Shown one piece after another: positions 55,715-64,000 of a stretch of 64,000 nucleotides of DNA. The translations under genes and the position numbers were made by a program. Each line of letters begins with the position of its first letter. Position 1 is the stretch's first letter. The stretch is from Nocardia panacis (GTDB taxonomy: Bacteria; Actinomycetota; Actinomycetes; Mycobacteriales; Mycobacteriaceae): assembly GCF_003598715.1 (NCBI RefSeq), contig NZ_QZFU01000014.1, forward strand, positions 1 through 64,000. The letters are read 5' to 3'. Below the pieces are notes generated by a model, which saw only the letters and a program-made list of their open reading frames with translations, was not told the origin of the DNA and made no database searches.

Positions 55715-55736
55715 TCTGTTCCTTCTCTTTTCTTAC

Positions 55737-55778
55737 CGGAACGGCGGACAACTGGGTTCGTCCACCGGGTCCGTTCCG
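55737..55778 (-). promoter_or_regulatory. Structured cspA leader hairpin
   Basis: CGGAACGG/CCGTTCCG (8 bp) encloses a smaller GGAC/GTCC stem. On the minus strand it ends about 10 nt before the AAGGA ribosome site. It could act as a temperature-sensitive leader as in other csp genes. Inferred. Confidence 0.4.
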
Positions 55779-56151
55779 ACCGCTGTACTGTTGGTTCCCC
55801 CTGCTAGGAAAGCACCAAGCACACCGTTCGCAACATCGATCCTGCTGACGGTTTGGACTTTGGATCCGTCCCTCGAACACAGAAGCTTGCGACCAGGAAC
55901 CAGTGAACCATGTCTTCGCGCAATTCAACAGTCGAGTTACCGACAATTTGCAAAAAAGTTGATCTTGCGAATGCGCAGGTGAGGGACACAATGCCGGAAT
56001 CCAGACTTCTGGTTCGTTTGCCTCCCGATAACCGAGTGGGCGTTCGGCAAACACGCTGTGACCCAGGTCGCTATTGGGTATCGAAATGGCTGGTGAGGCT
56101 TCTCAACCGTTCACGTTTCACACTTTCCTGGCGTGTCGCGGATCGTGTCGC
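55779..56151. other. AT-richer divergent region, cspA / helicase
   Basis: About 370 bp with lower GC and no credible gene. It should hold the cspA promoter and probably that of the helicase. No helicase ribosome site is evident before 56152. Confidence 0.5.
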
Positions 56152-58545
56152 ATGAAACCGACCGACCGGACCACCGGGAAAACGGTCGATCCCGGCCTCC
56201 GCCGCGACGGATCGTTGCTGAATCGTGTCCTGACCGGACTGCCCGACGCGCACACCCGATTGACCCATGCCGCCGAACTCCCCGCGCGCCCGGCACGACA
56301 TGCCGAATGGCCGGCATGGGCCGCCCCGGACGTCGTCTCGGCACTGCGGACCAGCGGTATCGACACGCCGTGGATACATCAGACGGCGACTGCAGAGCAC
56401 GCCGTCAACGGCATCGACGTCGTGGTCAGCACCGGGACCGCATCCGGCAAATCCCTCGGCTATCAATTGCCCGTACTGACCGCATTGCGCGACGATCCTC
56501 GGGCCACGGCCCTGTATATCGCGCCGACCAAAGCGCTCGGGGCCGACCAATTGCGCACAGTCGGCGCGCTGACCCACGAGGGTCCGCTGCGGGAAATCCA
56601 TCCGGCGGCCTATGACGGCGACACCCCTGCCGAGATCAGGCAGTGGGTCCGGGCCAATGCCCGCTGGATCTTCACCAACCCGGACATGCTGCACGTCGGA
56701 CTGCTGCGCTCGCATCAGCGCTGGGCCAGGGTGTTGCGCAGGCTGCAGTACGTCGTGGTCGACGAATGCCACGCCTACCGGGGAGTCTTCGGCTCACACG
56801 TGGCGCTGGTGCTGCGCAGACTGCGCCGCCTGGCCGCCCACTACGGGGCGAGTCCGGTCTTCGTGCTCTGCTCGGCGACCACCGCCGAACCCGCCGCGGC
56901 CGCGAGCCGTTTGATCGGCGCGCCCTGCGTGGCCGTCACCGAGGACGGGTCACCGCAGGGGGCGCGCACGGTGGCTCTCTGGGAGCCGCCGCTGCTCACG
57001 GCGGTGACCGGGGAGAACGGCGCGCCGGTACGGCGAGCGGCGACGGCCGAGGCAGGCCGCATCATGGCCGACCTGGTCGCCGAGGGCGCGCGCACGCTCA
57101 CCTTCGTGCGGTCCCGGCGCGGCGCGGAAGTCGTCGCCATGGAGACCCGCAGGCTGCTCGCGGAGGTCGATGCGACGCTGGTCGGACGGATCGCGGCCTA
57201 TCGGGCCGGGTACCTCGCCGAGGATCGACGGGCGCTGGAGACCGCGCTCGCCGACGGGTCGCTGCTCGGGGCCGCGACCACGAACGCGCTGGAACTCGGC
57301 GTCGATATCGCCGGATTGGATGCCGTGGTGCTCGCGGGCTTTCCGGGGACTGTCGCCTCCTTCTGGCAGCAGGTGGGTCGGGCGGGGCGACGTACACAGG
57401 GAGCGCTCGCAGTGCTCGTGGCCAGGGATGATCCGCTCGACACCTACCTCGTGCACCACCCCGAGGCGCTGTTGGACAAGCCGGTCGAGGCCACCATCAC
57501 CGATCCGCGCAACCCCTACGTGCTCGGTCCGCAACTGCTGTGCGCCGCACTGGAACTACCACTCACCGATATCGAAGTGACGGAATACGGCGCGGCAGGG
57601 GTGCTGCGCGAACTCGCCGCACAGGGGCACATTCGGCGACGCGAAACCAACGGTCGCGGCGCGCGCTGGTACGTCACCGCCGACGCGCAGCCGCACGACG
57701 CCGTCGATGTGCGCGGCGGTCTCGGTACGCCGATCGCGATCGTCGACGCCGAGACCGGCAGGCTGCTCGGGACCGCCGACGCCGGGCGGGCGGCGGCCAC
57801 CCTGCACGACGGCGCGGTTCACCTGCACCAGGGCGAGACCTACCTGGTCGACGAACTCGACCTCGAGGGCGGCGTTGCCTTCGTACGGCACGGTGATCCG
57901 GGATGGATCACCAGTGCGCGTCAGCTCACCTCGATATCGATGGACGGCATTATCGAGCGCCGCGCACACGGTCCGGTGACCATGGGGTTGGCGCGGGTCC
58001 GGGTGACCAGTCAGGTCACCGGCTACCTGCGAAAACTGCCCACCGGGGAGGTGCTCGACCTCGTCGAGTTGGATCTGCCCGCGCAGACGCTGCCCACCCA
58101 CGCCGTGTTCTATACCGTGACGCCGGATCTGCTCGCCCGGATCGGGATCGAATCGAGTCGGGCACCGGGTGCGCTGCACGCCGCCGAGCACGCCGCCATC
58201 GGCCTGTTACCGCTGGTCGCGACGTGCGACCGCTGGGATATCGGCGGTGTGTCGACGGCCGAGCATCCGGATACCGGGCTGCCGACGGTCTTCGTCTACG
58301 ACGGGCAGCCCGGCGGCGCGGGATTCGCCGAACGGGGATTCGGCCGGGTAGGCGACTGGCTCGGCGCCACCCTCGCGGCCATCGACTCGTGCGGGTGCGC
58401 GGCCGGATGTCCCTCCTGCGTCCAGTCGCCCAAGTGCGGCAACGGGAACCATCCACTCGACAAGGCGGGGGCCGCGCGACTGCTCGCGGCCGTGCTCACC
58501 GAACTGGACCGGGCCGAAGATCAAGATCTCGCGTGCGAATCGTAA
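56152..58545 (+). CDS. DEAD/DEAH-box helicase with DUF1998 domain (MrfA/Hrq1-like)
   Basis: 797 aa from ATG at 56152; the start is uncertain. Motif I VVVSTGTASGKSLGYQLPVL, motif Ia IAPTKALGADQ, motif II VVDECHAYRGVFGSH (DECH), motif III LCSATTAEP, motif V ALELGVDIAGLDAVV and motif VI QQVGRAGRRTQ are all present. The C-terminal DUF1998 region has four Cys (CGCAAGCPSCVQSPKCGNGN), as in MrfA, a mitomycin-repair helicase. Likely DNA repair. Same place as Rv3649 in M. tuberculosis. Confidence 0.92.
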   Translation: MKPTDRTTGKTVDPGLRRDGSLLNRVLTGLPDAHTRLTHAAELPARPARHAEWPAWAAPDVVSALRTSGIDTPWIHQTATAEHAVNGIDVVVSTGTASGKSLGYQLPVLTALRDDPRATALYIAPTKALGADQLRTVGALTHEGPLREIHPAAYDGDTPAEIRQWVRANARWIFTNPDMLHVGLLRSHQRWARVLRRLQYVVVDECHAYRGVFGSHVALVLRRLRRLAAHYGASPVFVLCSATTAEPAAAASRLIGAPCVAVTEDGSPQGARTVALWEPPLLTAVTGENGAPVRRAATAEAGRIMADLVAEGARTLTFVRSRRGAEVVAMETRRLLAEVDATLVGRIAAYRAGYLAEDRRALETALADGSLLGAATTNALELGVDIAGLDAVVLAGFPGTVASFWQQVGRAGRRTQGALAVLVARDDPLDTYLVHHPEALLDKPVEATITDPRNPYVLGPQLLCAALELPLTDIEVTEYGAAGVLRELAAQGHIRRRETNGRGARWYVTADAQPHDAVDVRGGLGTPIAIVDAETGRLLGTADAGRAAATLHDGAVHLHQGETYLVDELDLEGGVAFVRHGDPGWITSARQLTSISMDGIIERRAHGPVTMGLARVRVTSQVTGYLRKLPTGEVLDLVELDLPAQTLPTHAVFYTVTPDLLARIGIESSRAPGALHAAEHAAIGLLPLVATCDRWDIGGVSTAEHPDTGLPTVFVYDGQPGGAGFAERGFGRVGDWLGATLAAIDSCGCAAGCPSCVQSPKCGNGNHPLDKAGAARLLAAVLTELDRAEDQDLACES

Positions 58546-58750
58546 TCCGATCGCGCCCGCAGCGTGACCTATCGATCATCGCGCTGCGAACTTCCGGCAG
58601 CGACGCACTGCGGCTCGAATAAAGAGGAATAAATTCATGTTAACTGACGTATTGCCAAGTGCGCACCTCACCCGATATGGATTACCCGGCGATTCAACTT
58701 TCACCGATAATGCGGACAATGATCTGTTCACAATTTGACACTTCGGGAAT

Positions 58751-59122
58751 TCATGGAATTTCCGTGGCCGGATCAACCTCTTCGGCCGGCCCCGCCCGCG
58801 CGATCGCCCGTATCGTTCGCACTCCGAACAGACCCATTGGTATTTTCTCAGTGATCTTTAAGGTGACATCCCAACCACTCACCTCGCACCCTTCCAGGTG
58901 GAACTTCATCCGCCCCGCGATTTCCCCCGCCGCCGCGCACCCAGCCTCGACACCTCCCTCCAACGCGCCCGCCCCCGCCAATGCCCCGAGGTCAGCTGCC
59001 GCCTGCGCCCGATGCCTGGCGACCACCACGGCACCCACCTGCCCGATCAGCACCGTCACCGTGATGAGCCCCACCAAAGCCGAACAGGCCAACACCGTCG
59101 CCCCGCCCGTCACATCGCGCAC
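58751..59122 (-). CDS. Rv3654c-like secreted TadE-related protein
   Basis: 123 aa from GTG at 59122 (VRDVTGGATVLACSALVGLI), fitting the family start RDxxGxATV; an ATG at 59317 would add 65 residues. One N-terminal hydrophobic helix, then VVVARHRAQAAADLGALAGAGALEGG, the family signature. Last gene of the Tad-like operon. Probably exported or membrane-anchored. The start is uncertain. Confidence 0.75.
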   Translation of the reverse strand: MRDVTGGATVLACSALVGLITVTVLIGQVGAVVVARHRAQAAADLGALAGAGALEGGVEAGCAAAGEIAGRMKFHLEGCEVSGWDVTLKITEKIPMGLFGVRTIRAIARAGPAEEVDPATEIP

Positions 59123-59570
59123 AAAGATGACGAACCGCCCCCACGATCGAGCCGGGATAGCGGCTCTCGCTTGCAGGAGGCGCTGTATCCCCGAGCGCAC
59201 AGGCGCTGTGACCCGCGCCACGTGACGGCCGAGCCGGACCACGAGCGATTCCCACGCTCCCGCCGAGGCGAGAGCACACGCCCACCGACGGGCAGCCTGT
59301 TGATTGGCCGCCACCATCGTGAAGAGCATCACGCCGACGAAGTGGACGGCCGCTGCGATCCGCCGGCAGGTACTCGCGGCTGTCGCTACCAGAGCGACGG
59401 AGTTGGCCGGATAGCGCCGCAGTGTTGGTGTGGTGGCTCGGGAAGAACCCTGCCGAGTTGCCCCCGTGTCGTCCTCAGCGGGATGGAGGCCACCACCCCC
59501 ACAGTTGGTGGGGGCCGCGTACCCACCGCCGCCGGCGCGGCCACCGCGACAGGCCTTGTCGTGTGGTTGG
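59123..59570. other. Expanded junction between TadE-like and Rv3654c-like genes
   Basis: About 450 bp where neighbouring species usually have almost none. An ATG at 59574 overlaps the TadE stop (ATGA) and opens 62 codons to 59386, of proline-rich sequence with no family. CCCCCA/TGGGGG can form a short stem near 59497. Function not seen. Confidence 0.45.
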
Positions 59571-59879
59571 TCATGGTGTGGGGTCCGGTTCGTTGGCGGC
59601 GATGGCTTCGGCGCGGAGGCGCAGGCCGGGGAGTAGGTGGGTGCGGGCCGTAACGACGGCGGTCCAATGGTCGGCGTCGGCACGGAGGGAGATCTCGGCG
59701 GCGGGCGGAGCGACACGGCGGGCGGCGTCGAGTGCGGTCGCGCGGTCGCCGCGCGCGGCCAGGCGGGCCGCTTCGCGGGCGGCGTCGACACAGCGCACCT
59801 GGGTCGACGCCGCCAGCAGGGCACCCAGGCACAGCACGACCGCCAGTACGACCGCGGTGAGAGCGATGGCCGCCTCCAC
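59571..59879 (-). CDS. TadE-like protein
   Basis: 102 aa from GTG at 59879, with AGGTG 8 nt upstream. VEAAIALTAVVLAVVLCLGALLAAS then TQVRCVDAAREAARLAARGD are typical of actinobacterial TadE proteins. The conserved segment before it (RDAGAVTVEAA) is in frame and continues upstream, but no ATG, GTG or TTG occurs there. An ATT at 59927, where family members have Met, gives 118 aa. Either the start is ATT or the protein is shortened. Forms part of a Tad pilus-like secretion machine. Confidence 0.8.
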   Translation of the reverse strand: MEAAIALTAVVLAVVLCLGALLAASTQVRCVDAAREAARLAARGDRATALDAARRVAPPAAEISLRADADHWTAVVTARTHLLPGLRLRAEAIAANEPDPTP

Positions 59880-59935
59880 CGTGACCGCACCTGCATCGCG
59901 GGCGAAACACGTTGCGCCACGGCGAATCTCCGGGT

Positions 59936-60175
59936 CTACACCTTGGTGTTCAGGGCACGGTCGATTATCTTGGTCAGCGCGTTGACGATGCTGTCGCCGG
60001 TCACCACTCCGTAAAGGATCGCGCCGAAGGCGGCTGCCGCCACGGTGCCCACCGCATACTCCGCGGTACTCATACCGTCCTCGGCGACGATGACTTCGGC
60101 CAGGCGTATGCGCAGTTCGCGCGCAGTGCTCGACAGCGCGGTGCGCGTGCGCGCCCGGATTGCTTTCAGAGGCAT
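59936..60175 (-). CDS. DUF4244 pilin-like protein (Rv3656c-like)
   Basis: 79 aa. EDGMSTAEYAVGTVAAAAFGAILYGVV is a Flp-type pilin core: charged leader, Glu at +5 of the helix, then a hydrophobic segment. Likely the major small pilin of the Tad-like system and processed by a prepilin peptidase encoded elsewhere. It precedes the TadE-like gene by a few bases. Confidence 0.88.
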   Translation of the reverse strand: MPLKAIRARTRTALSSTARELRIRLAEVIVAEDGMSTAEYAVGTVAAAAFGAILYGVVTGDSIVNALTKIIDRALNTKV

Positions 60176-60282
60176 GTTCTTCCCCTTTCCTACGGTCCGA
60201 ACGGCCGATCCGCCCGGATTGTCGGTTTGTTCGCGAGGGCCTGACGCTGAGGGCGGTACCGAACAGACTCGCGCGCGGCGCG

Positions 60283-60414
60283 GACAACACCCACATCACC
60301 GAATCGAGCGGCCTGGACGACACTCGCATCACCGGGTCGCGCGGCATGAACGACACCCACACCACCCGACTGAGCAGCCTGAACGACACCCGCATCACCG
60401 GGGTGAAGCGGGTC
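60283..60414. repeat. Four tandem 33-bp repeats
   Basis: Units begin at 60283, 60316, 60349 and 60382, exactly 33 bp apart, each with a core like GACGACACTCGCATCACCGG. They fill most of the gap between the DUF4244 and TadC-like genes. All frames stay open. The minus frame gives an 11-residue repeat such as GDASVVQAARF, and an ATG overlapping the TadC stop (60435) could express it. Confidence 0.85.
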
Positions 60415-60418
60415 GGTG

Positions 60419-61021
60419 TCACAGCAGCCCACCATCGAGCACCCGGCCTGCCAGTCCGATCACCACGGGCACGATGCCGAGGCAGACGAAGGCGGGGAGG
60501 AAGCACAGGCCGAGCGGGCCGCCGATGAGCACACCCGCACGTTCCGCCCGCGCGGCGGCAGCATCCTCGACTACGGCTCGCCGCTGCTCGGCCAATTCGC
60601 CCACCGCGACCGCCAGCGATGCGCCGGACCGCGCCGAGCGGCGAGCCATCCGCGCCAGGGTCGTCACCTCGGCCGCGCCCGGCGCCTCGCGGGCCGCCAA
60701 CTCCCATGCGGCGGTCGCGTCGGCACCCAGCGACAACAGGTCTGCCGCGCGCAGGAGCGCGGCGCCCAACGGCGCGGGCGCTCCCGAGGCGACCGCCCGC
60801 GCCGCCCCTGCCATGGGCAGCCCCGCCCGCAGACATGCCGCCAGCAGATCGAATGTGGAAGCCACCGCCAACGGATCTCCGCCGTCCTTCGCCACGACCC
60901 GCCGCGTCCGCTCCACCACCCGCACCCACCCCAACCCGCGCAACCGCCTGCGCACCGACACCCGCCCCGGCAGCAGCACGAGCGCCACCGCAATCAGCAG
61001 AACCGGCACCCCGCCCGTCAT
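60419..61021 (-). CDS. TadC-like type II secretion F domain protein (Rv3657c-like)
   Basis: 200 aa from ATG at 61021, with GGAGG upstream; an ATG at 61081 would add 20. LLAACLRAGLPMAGAARAVA and ELAEQRRAVVEDAAAARAERAGVLIGGPLGLCFLPAFVCLGIVPVVIG are the T2SF domain pattern with a C-terminal membrane helix pair. It should be the inner-membrane platform half of the Tad-like system. Confidence 0.85.
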   Translation of the reverse strand: MTGGVPVLLIAVALVLLPGRVSVRRRLRGLGWVRVVERTRRVVAKDGGDPLAVASTFDLLAACLRAGLPMAGAARAVASGAPAPLGAALLRAADLLSLGADATAAWELAAREAPGAAEVTTLARMARRSARSGASLAVAVGELAEQRRAVVEDAAAARAERAGVLIGGPLGLCFLPAFVCLGIVPVVIGLAGRVLDGGLL

Positions 61022-62392
61022 CCCGACCGCCCCCTCCGATACCACGAATTCCCCTAGCGGACCCCAACTTCCACCCGCCATGCGAGTTGTCCACAGTCGT
61101 CCACATCATCGGAACTCGCCTCCGCGCTCGCAGGCGACGGACCTGCGCAAGATCAGCGCTACTTGCCTCCGCAGCATCGAAACCTGCTGCCGCCGCACCG
61201 CATCGGGCATCCGCCTGCGTGGGCCGACACCGACGCAGGTCCTGCCGATGCTGCGTACGCCTCCAATGAACCGGTGCGGACGACGCACCCCAGCCCGGAT
61301 GCGGATCGCGAAATCGTCCAACCGGTCGACGATGGCGCGAGACCTGCCGATGCGCATATCGGTACTCAACAAAGGAGTATTGGTGCCGAAAGCCGCATCG
61401 CGGACCAGACGAACAACCAAGCGAGCACACGGCGGCGCGAACCCCACCGGTGACCACATCGGCAACCAAAACGGCAGCACCGGCGCGAAGACCACATCGC
61501 GAATGGCAAGGACGCCTCCGCCGGCCGACGGTGACGCGGGTCCCACCGGTACCCACATCGGCAACAGGCGCGGCGGTCTTCGGTACCGCAGGATCCATGC
61601 GCACTACGAATCGCGGGCCAACCCATCTGGGCTGACACTGGTCCGGGTTCTGGCACCGATGCACGGGCAGCGGCGCGAGCCCTTCGCAGATCGCGAAAAC
61701 GCCGAGGCCGACCGACGGTGCCACGGGGCCTGCCGGGTCCGCATCGACATCTGACACATCGATGTCGATGCCAGCGGGTTCATTTGCCTCGCAGATCGCG
61801 GGAACACCCGTCTGCGCATGCACCGGCGCAGACTCAGGTACCGACACATGCGCAACAGTTCGAACGCGGCACGCATCACGAGAACGCCGGGGCAAGTCAA
61901 CGGTCAAGCAAGACCTGCCAACGCCCACACCTGAATCCGACACGGCGGTGGTCGGTCCAGAGCGTCGCGGCACATCGCGGATCGTGGGCACACTTGTCCG
62001 GGCATGCACCAACGCAGATTCGGGCACCGACACCTGCGCAACGACTCGAACGCGACACGCATCACAAGAACGCAGAGGCAAGTCAACGGCCGACCGAGAC
62101 CAGCCAATACCCCCGTCTGAGTCCGACACGGCGAGGGTGGATCCAGCGAATCTCCGCACATCGCGGATCGGGAGAACAACTATGCGGGCAGGCACCGGTA
62201 CCGGTACGTGTGCGGCGGCTCGAGCGCGGTGCCGGTGGTGTCCCCTCCAACGTTTCGCCACCGGCGGTGCGCCGAGCAGATCTTGGTGGATGAACATCTA
62301 CGAGCCGATCGTTTCGGAGCGGTTGGCCAACGAGGCCGCTCGCATTGATGGGCCGTGCGGTGGGGTGGAGTGGTTGTGGTTGTGGTTGTGGT
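61022..62392. other. Expanded, repeat-bearing junction between TadB-like and TadC-like genes
   Basis: 1.37 kb with long open frames on both strands but no recognisable protein. Related blocks recur: TCGCG(A/G)A(T/C) elements near 61399, 61498, 61609, 61789, 61975 and 62161. CACCGG-ACCCACATCGGCAAC-like strings recur near 61447 and 61548. I treat it as repeat-derived, not as a gene. Confidence 0.55.
61789..62250. repeat. 186-bp tandem repeat, two full units and one partial
   Basis: Units start at 61789 and 61975, and a diverged partial copy at 62161; the period is exactly 186 bp (62 codons). By eye, units 1 and 2 differ at about 40 of 186 positions with no indels. The differences fall about evenly on the three codon phases, which argues against strong protein selection. 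Confidence 0.8.
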
Positions 62393-63184
62393 TCATATCA
62401 GTACCTTTCGGGTGATTACGTCTGTCCACAGGAGGCCGCAGCAGGCCAGGGCGGAGCCGAGTGGGAGGAGGATCGTTCCGGTAGGGGAGGCGAACAGGAC
62501 GTGTAGTGGGGCGGCACCCATGAGTTGGCCGAGGGTCAGGCCCAGGAGGGGGAGACCGGCGAGGACGGTTGCGCTGGCTCGGGCGCCGGCGAGTGCGGCT
62601 GTGGTTCGGGCGCGGAAACGGATACGGGACAGCAGGTCGGTGCGGGCGGCGGCCAGTAGCTCGGCCAGGGCGAGGCCGTGCTGGTCGGCGACGCGCCATG
62701 CGCCGGCGATGCGGGACAGTTCCGGAGCCACTATCGAATTGGGGGAAAGCAGGCCATCGGCCGCTGAGCCGCCGAGTCTGCCGCGCGCGGCGCAGGTCGA
62801 CAGCGCCCACGCCGCCTCTCCCGCCACCTCGGCCGATGCCAGTTCGGCGGCGGTGCTCGGGTGCGCACCGACGCGCAGTTCCGCGACCGTGGCCTCGAGT
62901 GCTTCCAACAGTCGGTCGCATTCGACCTCGCGTCGTCGTTGCGCGTCCGACCGCCGCAGCCGCATCGACAATGTGCCCGCGACGAGCGTCGCCGCCACCG
63001 CAGGCCCCATGCCCAGCCCGAGCGCACCGAGCACCACCAATGCGGCACCGCCTCGAATTACCCTGCTCTGCACGAATTTTCGAGTACCGGTTGTAGTCCG
63101 GAACAGCGCGGCGGACCGACGTCGCGCCCGCGACACCGGCAGCGTCAGCAGCGCGATCGCCGAACATGCGAGCGCCAGACTCAT
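62393..63184 (-). CDS. TadB-like type II secretion F domain protein (Rv3658c-like)
   Basis: 263 aa from ATG at 63184. Helices at about 3-20, 42-75, 205-225 and 232-252. VECDRLLEALEATVAELRVGAHPSTAAE and AWRVADQHGLALAELLAAARTDLLSRIRFRARTTAALAGARASA match actinobacterial TadB. It is the second platform protein of the secretion machine. The junctions on both sides are expanded. Confidence 0.85.
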   Translation of the reverse strand: MSLALACSAIALLTLPVSRARRRSAALFRTTTGTRKFVQSRVIRGGAALVVLGALGLGMGPAVAATLVAGTLSMRLRRSDAQRRREVECDRLLEALEATVAELRVGAHPSTAAELASAEVAGEAAWALSTCAARGRLGGSAADGLLSPNSIVAPELSRIAGAWRVADQHGLALAELLAAARTDLLSRIRFRARTTAALAGARASATVLAGLPLLGLTLGQLMGAAPLHVLFASPTGTILLPLGSALACCGLLWTDVITRKVLI

Positions 63185-63440
63185 CGACGCATCCGATCGA
63201 CGGGACCGCAATGACCACGCCATTCAAGCGGCGACCGATCGAACGGCTGACGCCGACAGCGACTCTGACATGCGAAGCACTCGCGCTGCCCGAACCTTCG
63301 AACGGATAGAGCACTCTGACGAGCCGAGCACCTACACACGCCGAGCCAACCTTCGTGGAGCGAGTACTCACCAGGGCAAGCGCATGGGGATCCCCTCCAG
63401 CGGAACCGTGGCGGCAGGAACGGAATAGGGAGGTGTTGGG
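63185..63440. other. Junction between TadA-like and TadB-like genes
   Basis: 256 bp. An ATG at 63444 overlaps the TadA stop (ATGA) and opens 87 codons with no family resemblance. No promoter or repeat seen. Confidence 0.4.
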
Positions 63441-64000
63441 TCATGGGTTGAGCCGTTCGGCGAGGAGGCGGGTGAGGGTGTCGGCGGCGGGGGTGGGGTG
63501 CGAGTCGGCGCGCCAGGCCGGGGTGATTTGGATGCGGCCCGAATCGGATTGATGGAGTAGGCCGATTTCGCGCAGGGCGCGGGTGCCATCGGGGCGGCGA
63601 TGGACGTGCAGGACGACCTGGATTGCGGCGGCGAGTTGGCTGTGCAGGGCGGCGCGGTCCATACCGCCGAGGGCCGCCAGGGCTTCCAGGCGGGCCGGGA
63701 CCTCCTGTGGGGAGTTGGCGTGGACGGTGCCCGCACCGCCGTCGTGGCCGGTGTTCAGAGCGGTGAGGAGGTCCACCACCTCGGCGCCGCGCACCTCGCC
63801 GACGACGATCCGGTCGGGGCGCATGCGCAGGGCTTGGCGGACCAGTTCCCGGACGGTGACGGCGCCGACACCCTCGACATTCGCGGTGCGGGCCACCATT
63901 CGGACCACGTGGGGGTGCGGTGGCGCGAGCTCGGCGGCGTCCTCGACGCAGATGATCCGTTCGGCCGGATCCACTTTGGCCAGCAGACTCGCGAGCAGCG
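63441..64000 (-). CDS. TadA/VirB11-like secretion ATPase, C-terminal part
   Basis: The gene continues beyond the window; 186 codons are present. RIICVEDAAELAPPHPHVVRM (Asp box), VTVRELVRQALRMRPDRIVVGEVRGAEVVDLLTALNTGHDGGAGTVHANSP (Walker B, His box) identify the CpaF/TadA family. It powers assembly of the Tad-like pilus. It is upstream of TadB-like in the same operon, as Rv3659c is in M. tuberculosis. Confidence 0.93.
   Translation of the reverse strand, partial: LLASLLAKVDPAERIICVEDAAELAPPHPHVVRMVARTANVEGVGAVTVRELVRQALRMRPDRIVVGEVRGAEVVDLLTALNTGHDGGAGTVHANSPQEVPARLEALAALGGMDRAALHSQLAAAIQVVLHVHRRPDGTRALREIGLLHQSDSGRIQITPAWRADSHPTPAADTLTRLLAERLNP

Noticed and set aside
58546..58750. AT-rich stretch between helicase and Tad-like operon as a replication origin or att site
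   Set aside because: No DnaA-box cluster, tRNA, integrase or flanking direct repeat. It is more likely a convergent-gene boundary.
60045..61754. 569-codon plus-strand open frame
   Set aside because: It runs opposite the TadC-like gene and through repeat DNA, is extremely rich in Arg, Pro, Thr and Ala, and looks like a GC-rich shadow frame.
61789..62250. 186-bp repeats as a CRISPR array
   Set aside because: Units are long, adjacent and diverged, with no short identical repeats separated by unique spacers and no cas genes nearby.
59571..62297. 908-codon minus-strand open frame
   Set aside because: Only its last part is the TadE-like protein. The rest crosses the pilin and TadC-like genes in another frame and the 186-bp repeats, so it is not one gene.

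Overview
The window is high-GC actinobacterial DNA, most likely from Nocardia or a close relative in the Mycobacteriales. I infer this from codon use, from Lsr2, from TopA with a lysine-rich tail and no zinc fingers, and from gene order. From memory, that order follows the Mycobacterium tuberculosis block from clpC1 (Rv3596c) to the Tad-like secretion genes (about Rv3654c-Rv3659c), with accessory genes inserted. No database search was possible. Family names rest on motifs and remembered family features.

Layout. 1-5.1 kb: start of clpC, a secreted lipase, a DUF1772 membrane protein, an FHA/HTH regulator, lsr2 and lysS. 5.3-6.5 kb: a cysteine dioxygenase/rhodanese operon preceded by a leaderless 13-codon leader ORF with tandem Cys codons. 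6.5-13.7 kb: vitamin operons on the minus strand (coaX-panD-panC-DUF2520-DUF6779-DUF3180, then folK-folB-folP-folE), almost all coupled by overlapping stop and start codons. 13.8-16.2 kb: ftsH. 16.6-26 kb: accessory genes, including a PH-like protein, DUF1266, DUF2277, an aldehyde dehydrogenase, a LysR regulator, an amidase-fold protein lacking all three catalytic residues, a membrane Ser/Thr kinase and a cyclase-family hydrolase. 26-31 kb: hpt-tilS-zinc metalloprotease-dacB and, divergently, ppa. 31-42.4 kb: secreted hydrolases, two MarR/MFS drug-efflux pairs with visible operator repeats, a crotonase, a short OHCU-decarboxylase-like protein, YbaK, a flavin reductase, a class V aminotransferase under a SAM-IV riboswitch, and a LysE remnant.

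42.5-47.8 kb: a Pls-type single-module peptide synthetase whose adenylation pocket reads as basic-amino-acid (lysine-like), directly abutting an M1 aminopeptidase. This looks like a cationic homopoly-amino-acid synthesis and turnover pair. 47.8-51.7 kb: small proteins, an alpha/beta hydrolase, tRNA-Thr(CGT) and holB. 51.7-58.5 kb: a DJ-1/PfpI protein, topA, cspA and a MrfA-like helicase. 58.7-64 kb: a Tad-like locus (Rv3654c-like, TadE-like, DUF4244 pilin-like, TadC-like, TadB-like, start of TadA) on the minus strand. Its gene junctions are expanded by sequence I do not recognise, including tandem 33-bp and 186-bp repeats.

How it fits together: most of the window is housekeeping (folate, pantothenate/CoA, purine salvage, cell wall, replication, proteolysis). 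Sulfur control appears twice, through a Cys-codon leader and a SAM-IV aptamer. Many genes have a TANNNT -10 box 6-7 bp before the start codon, which predicts widespread leaderless translation.
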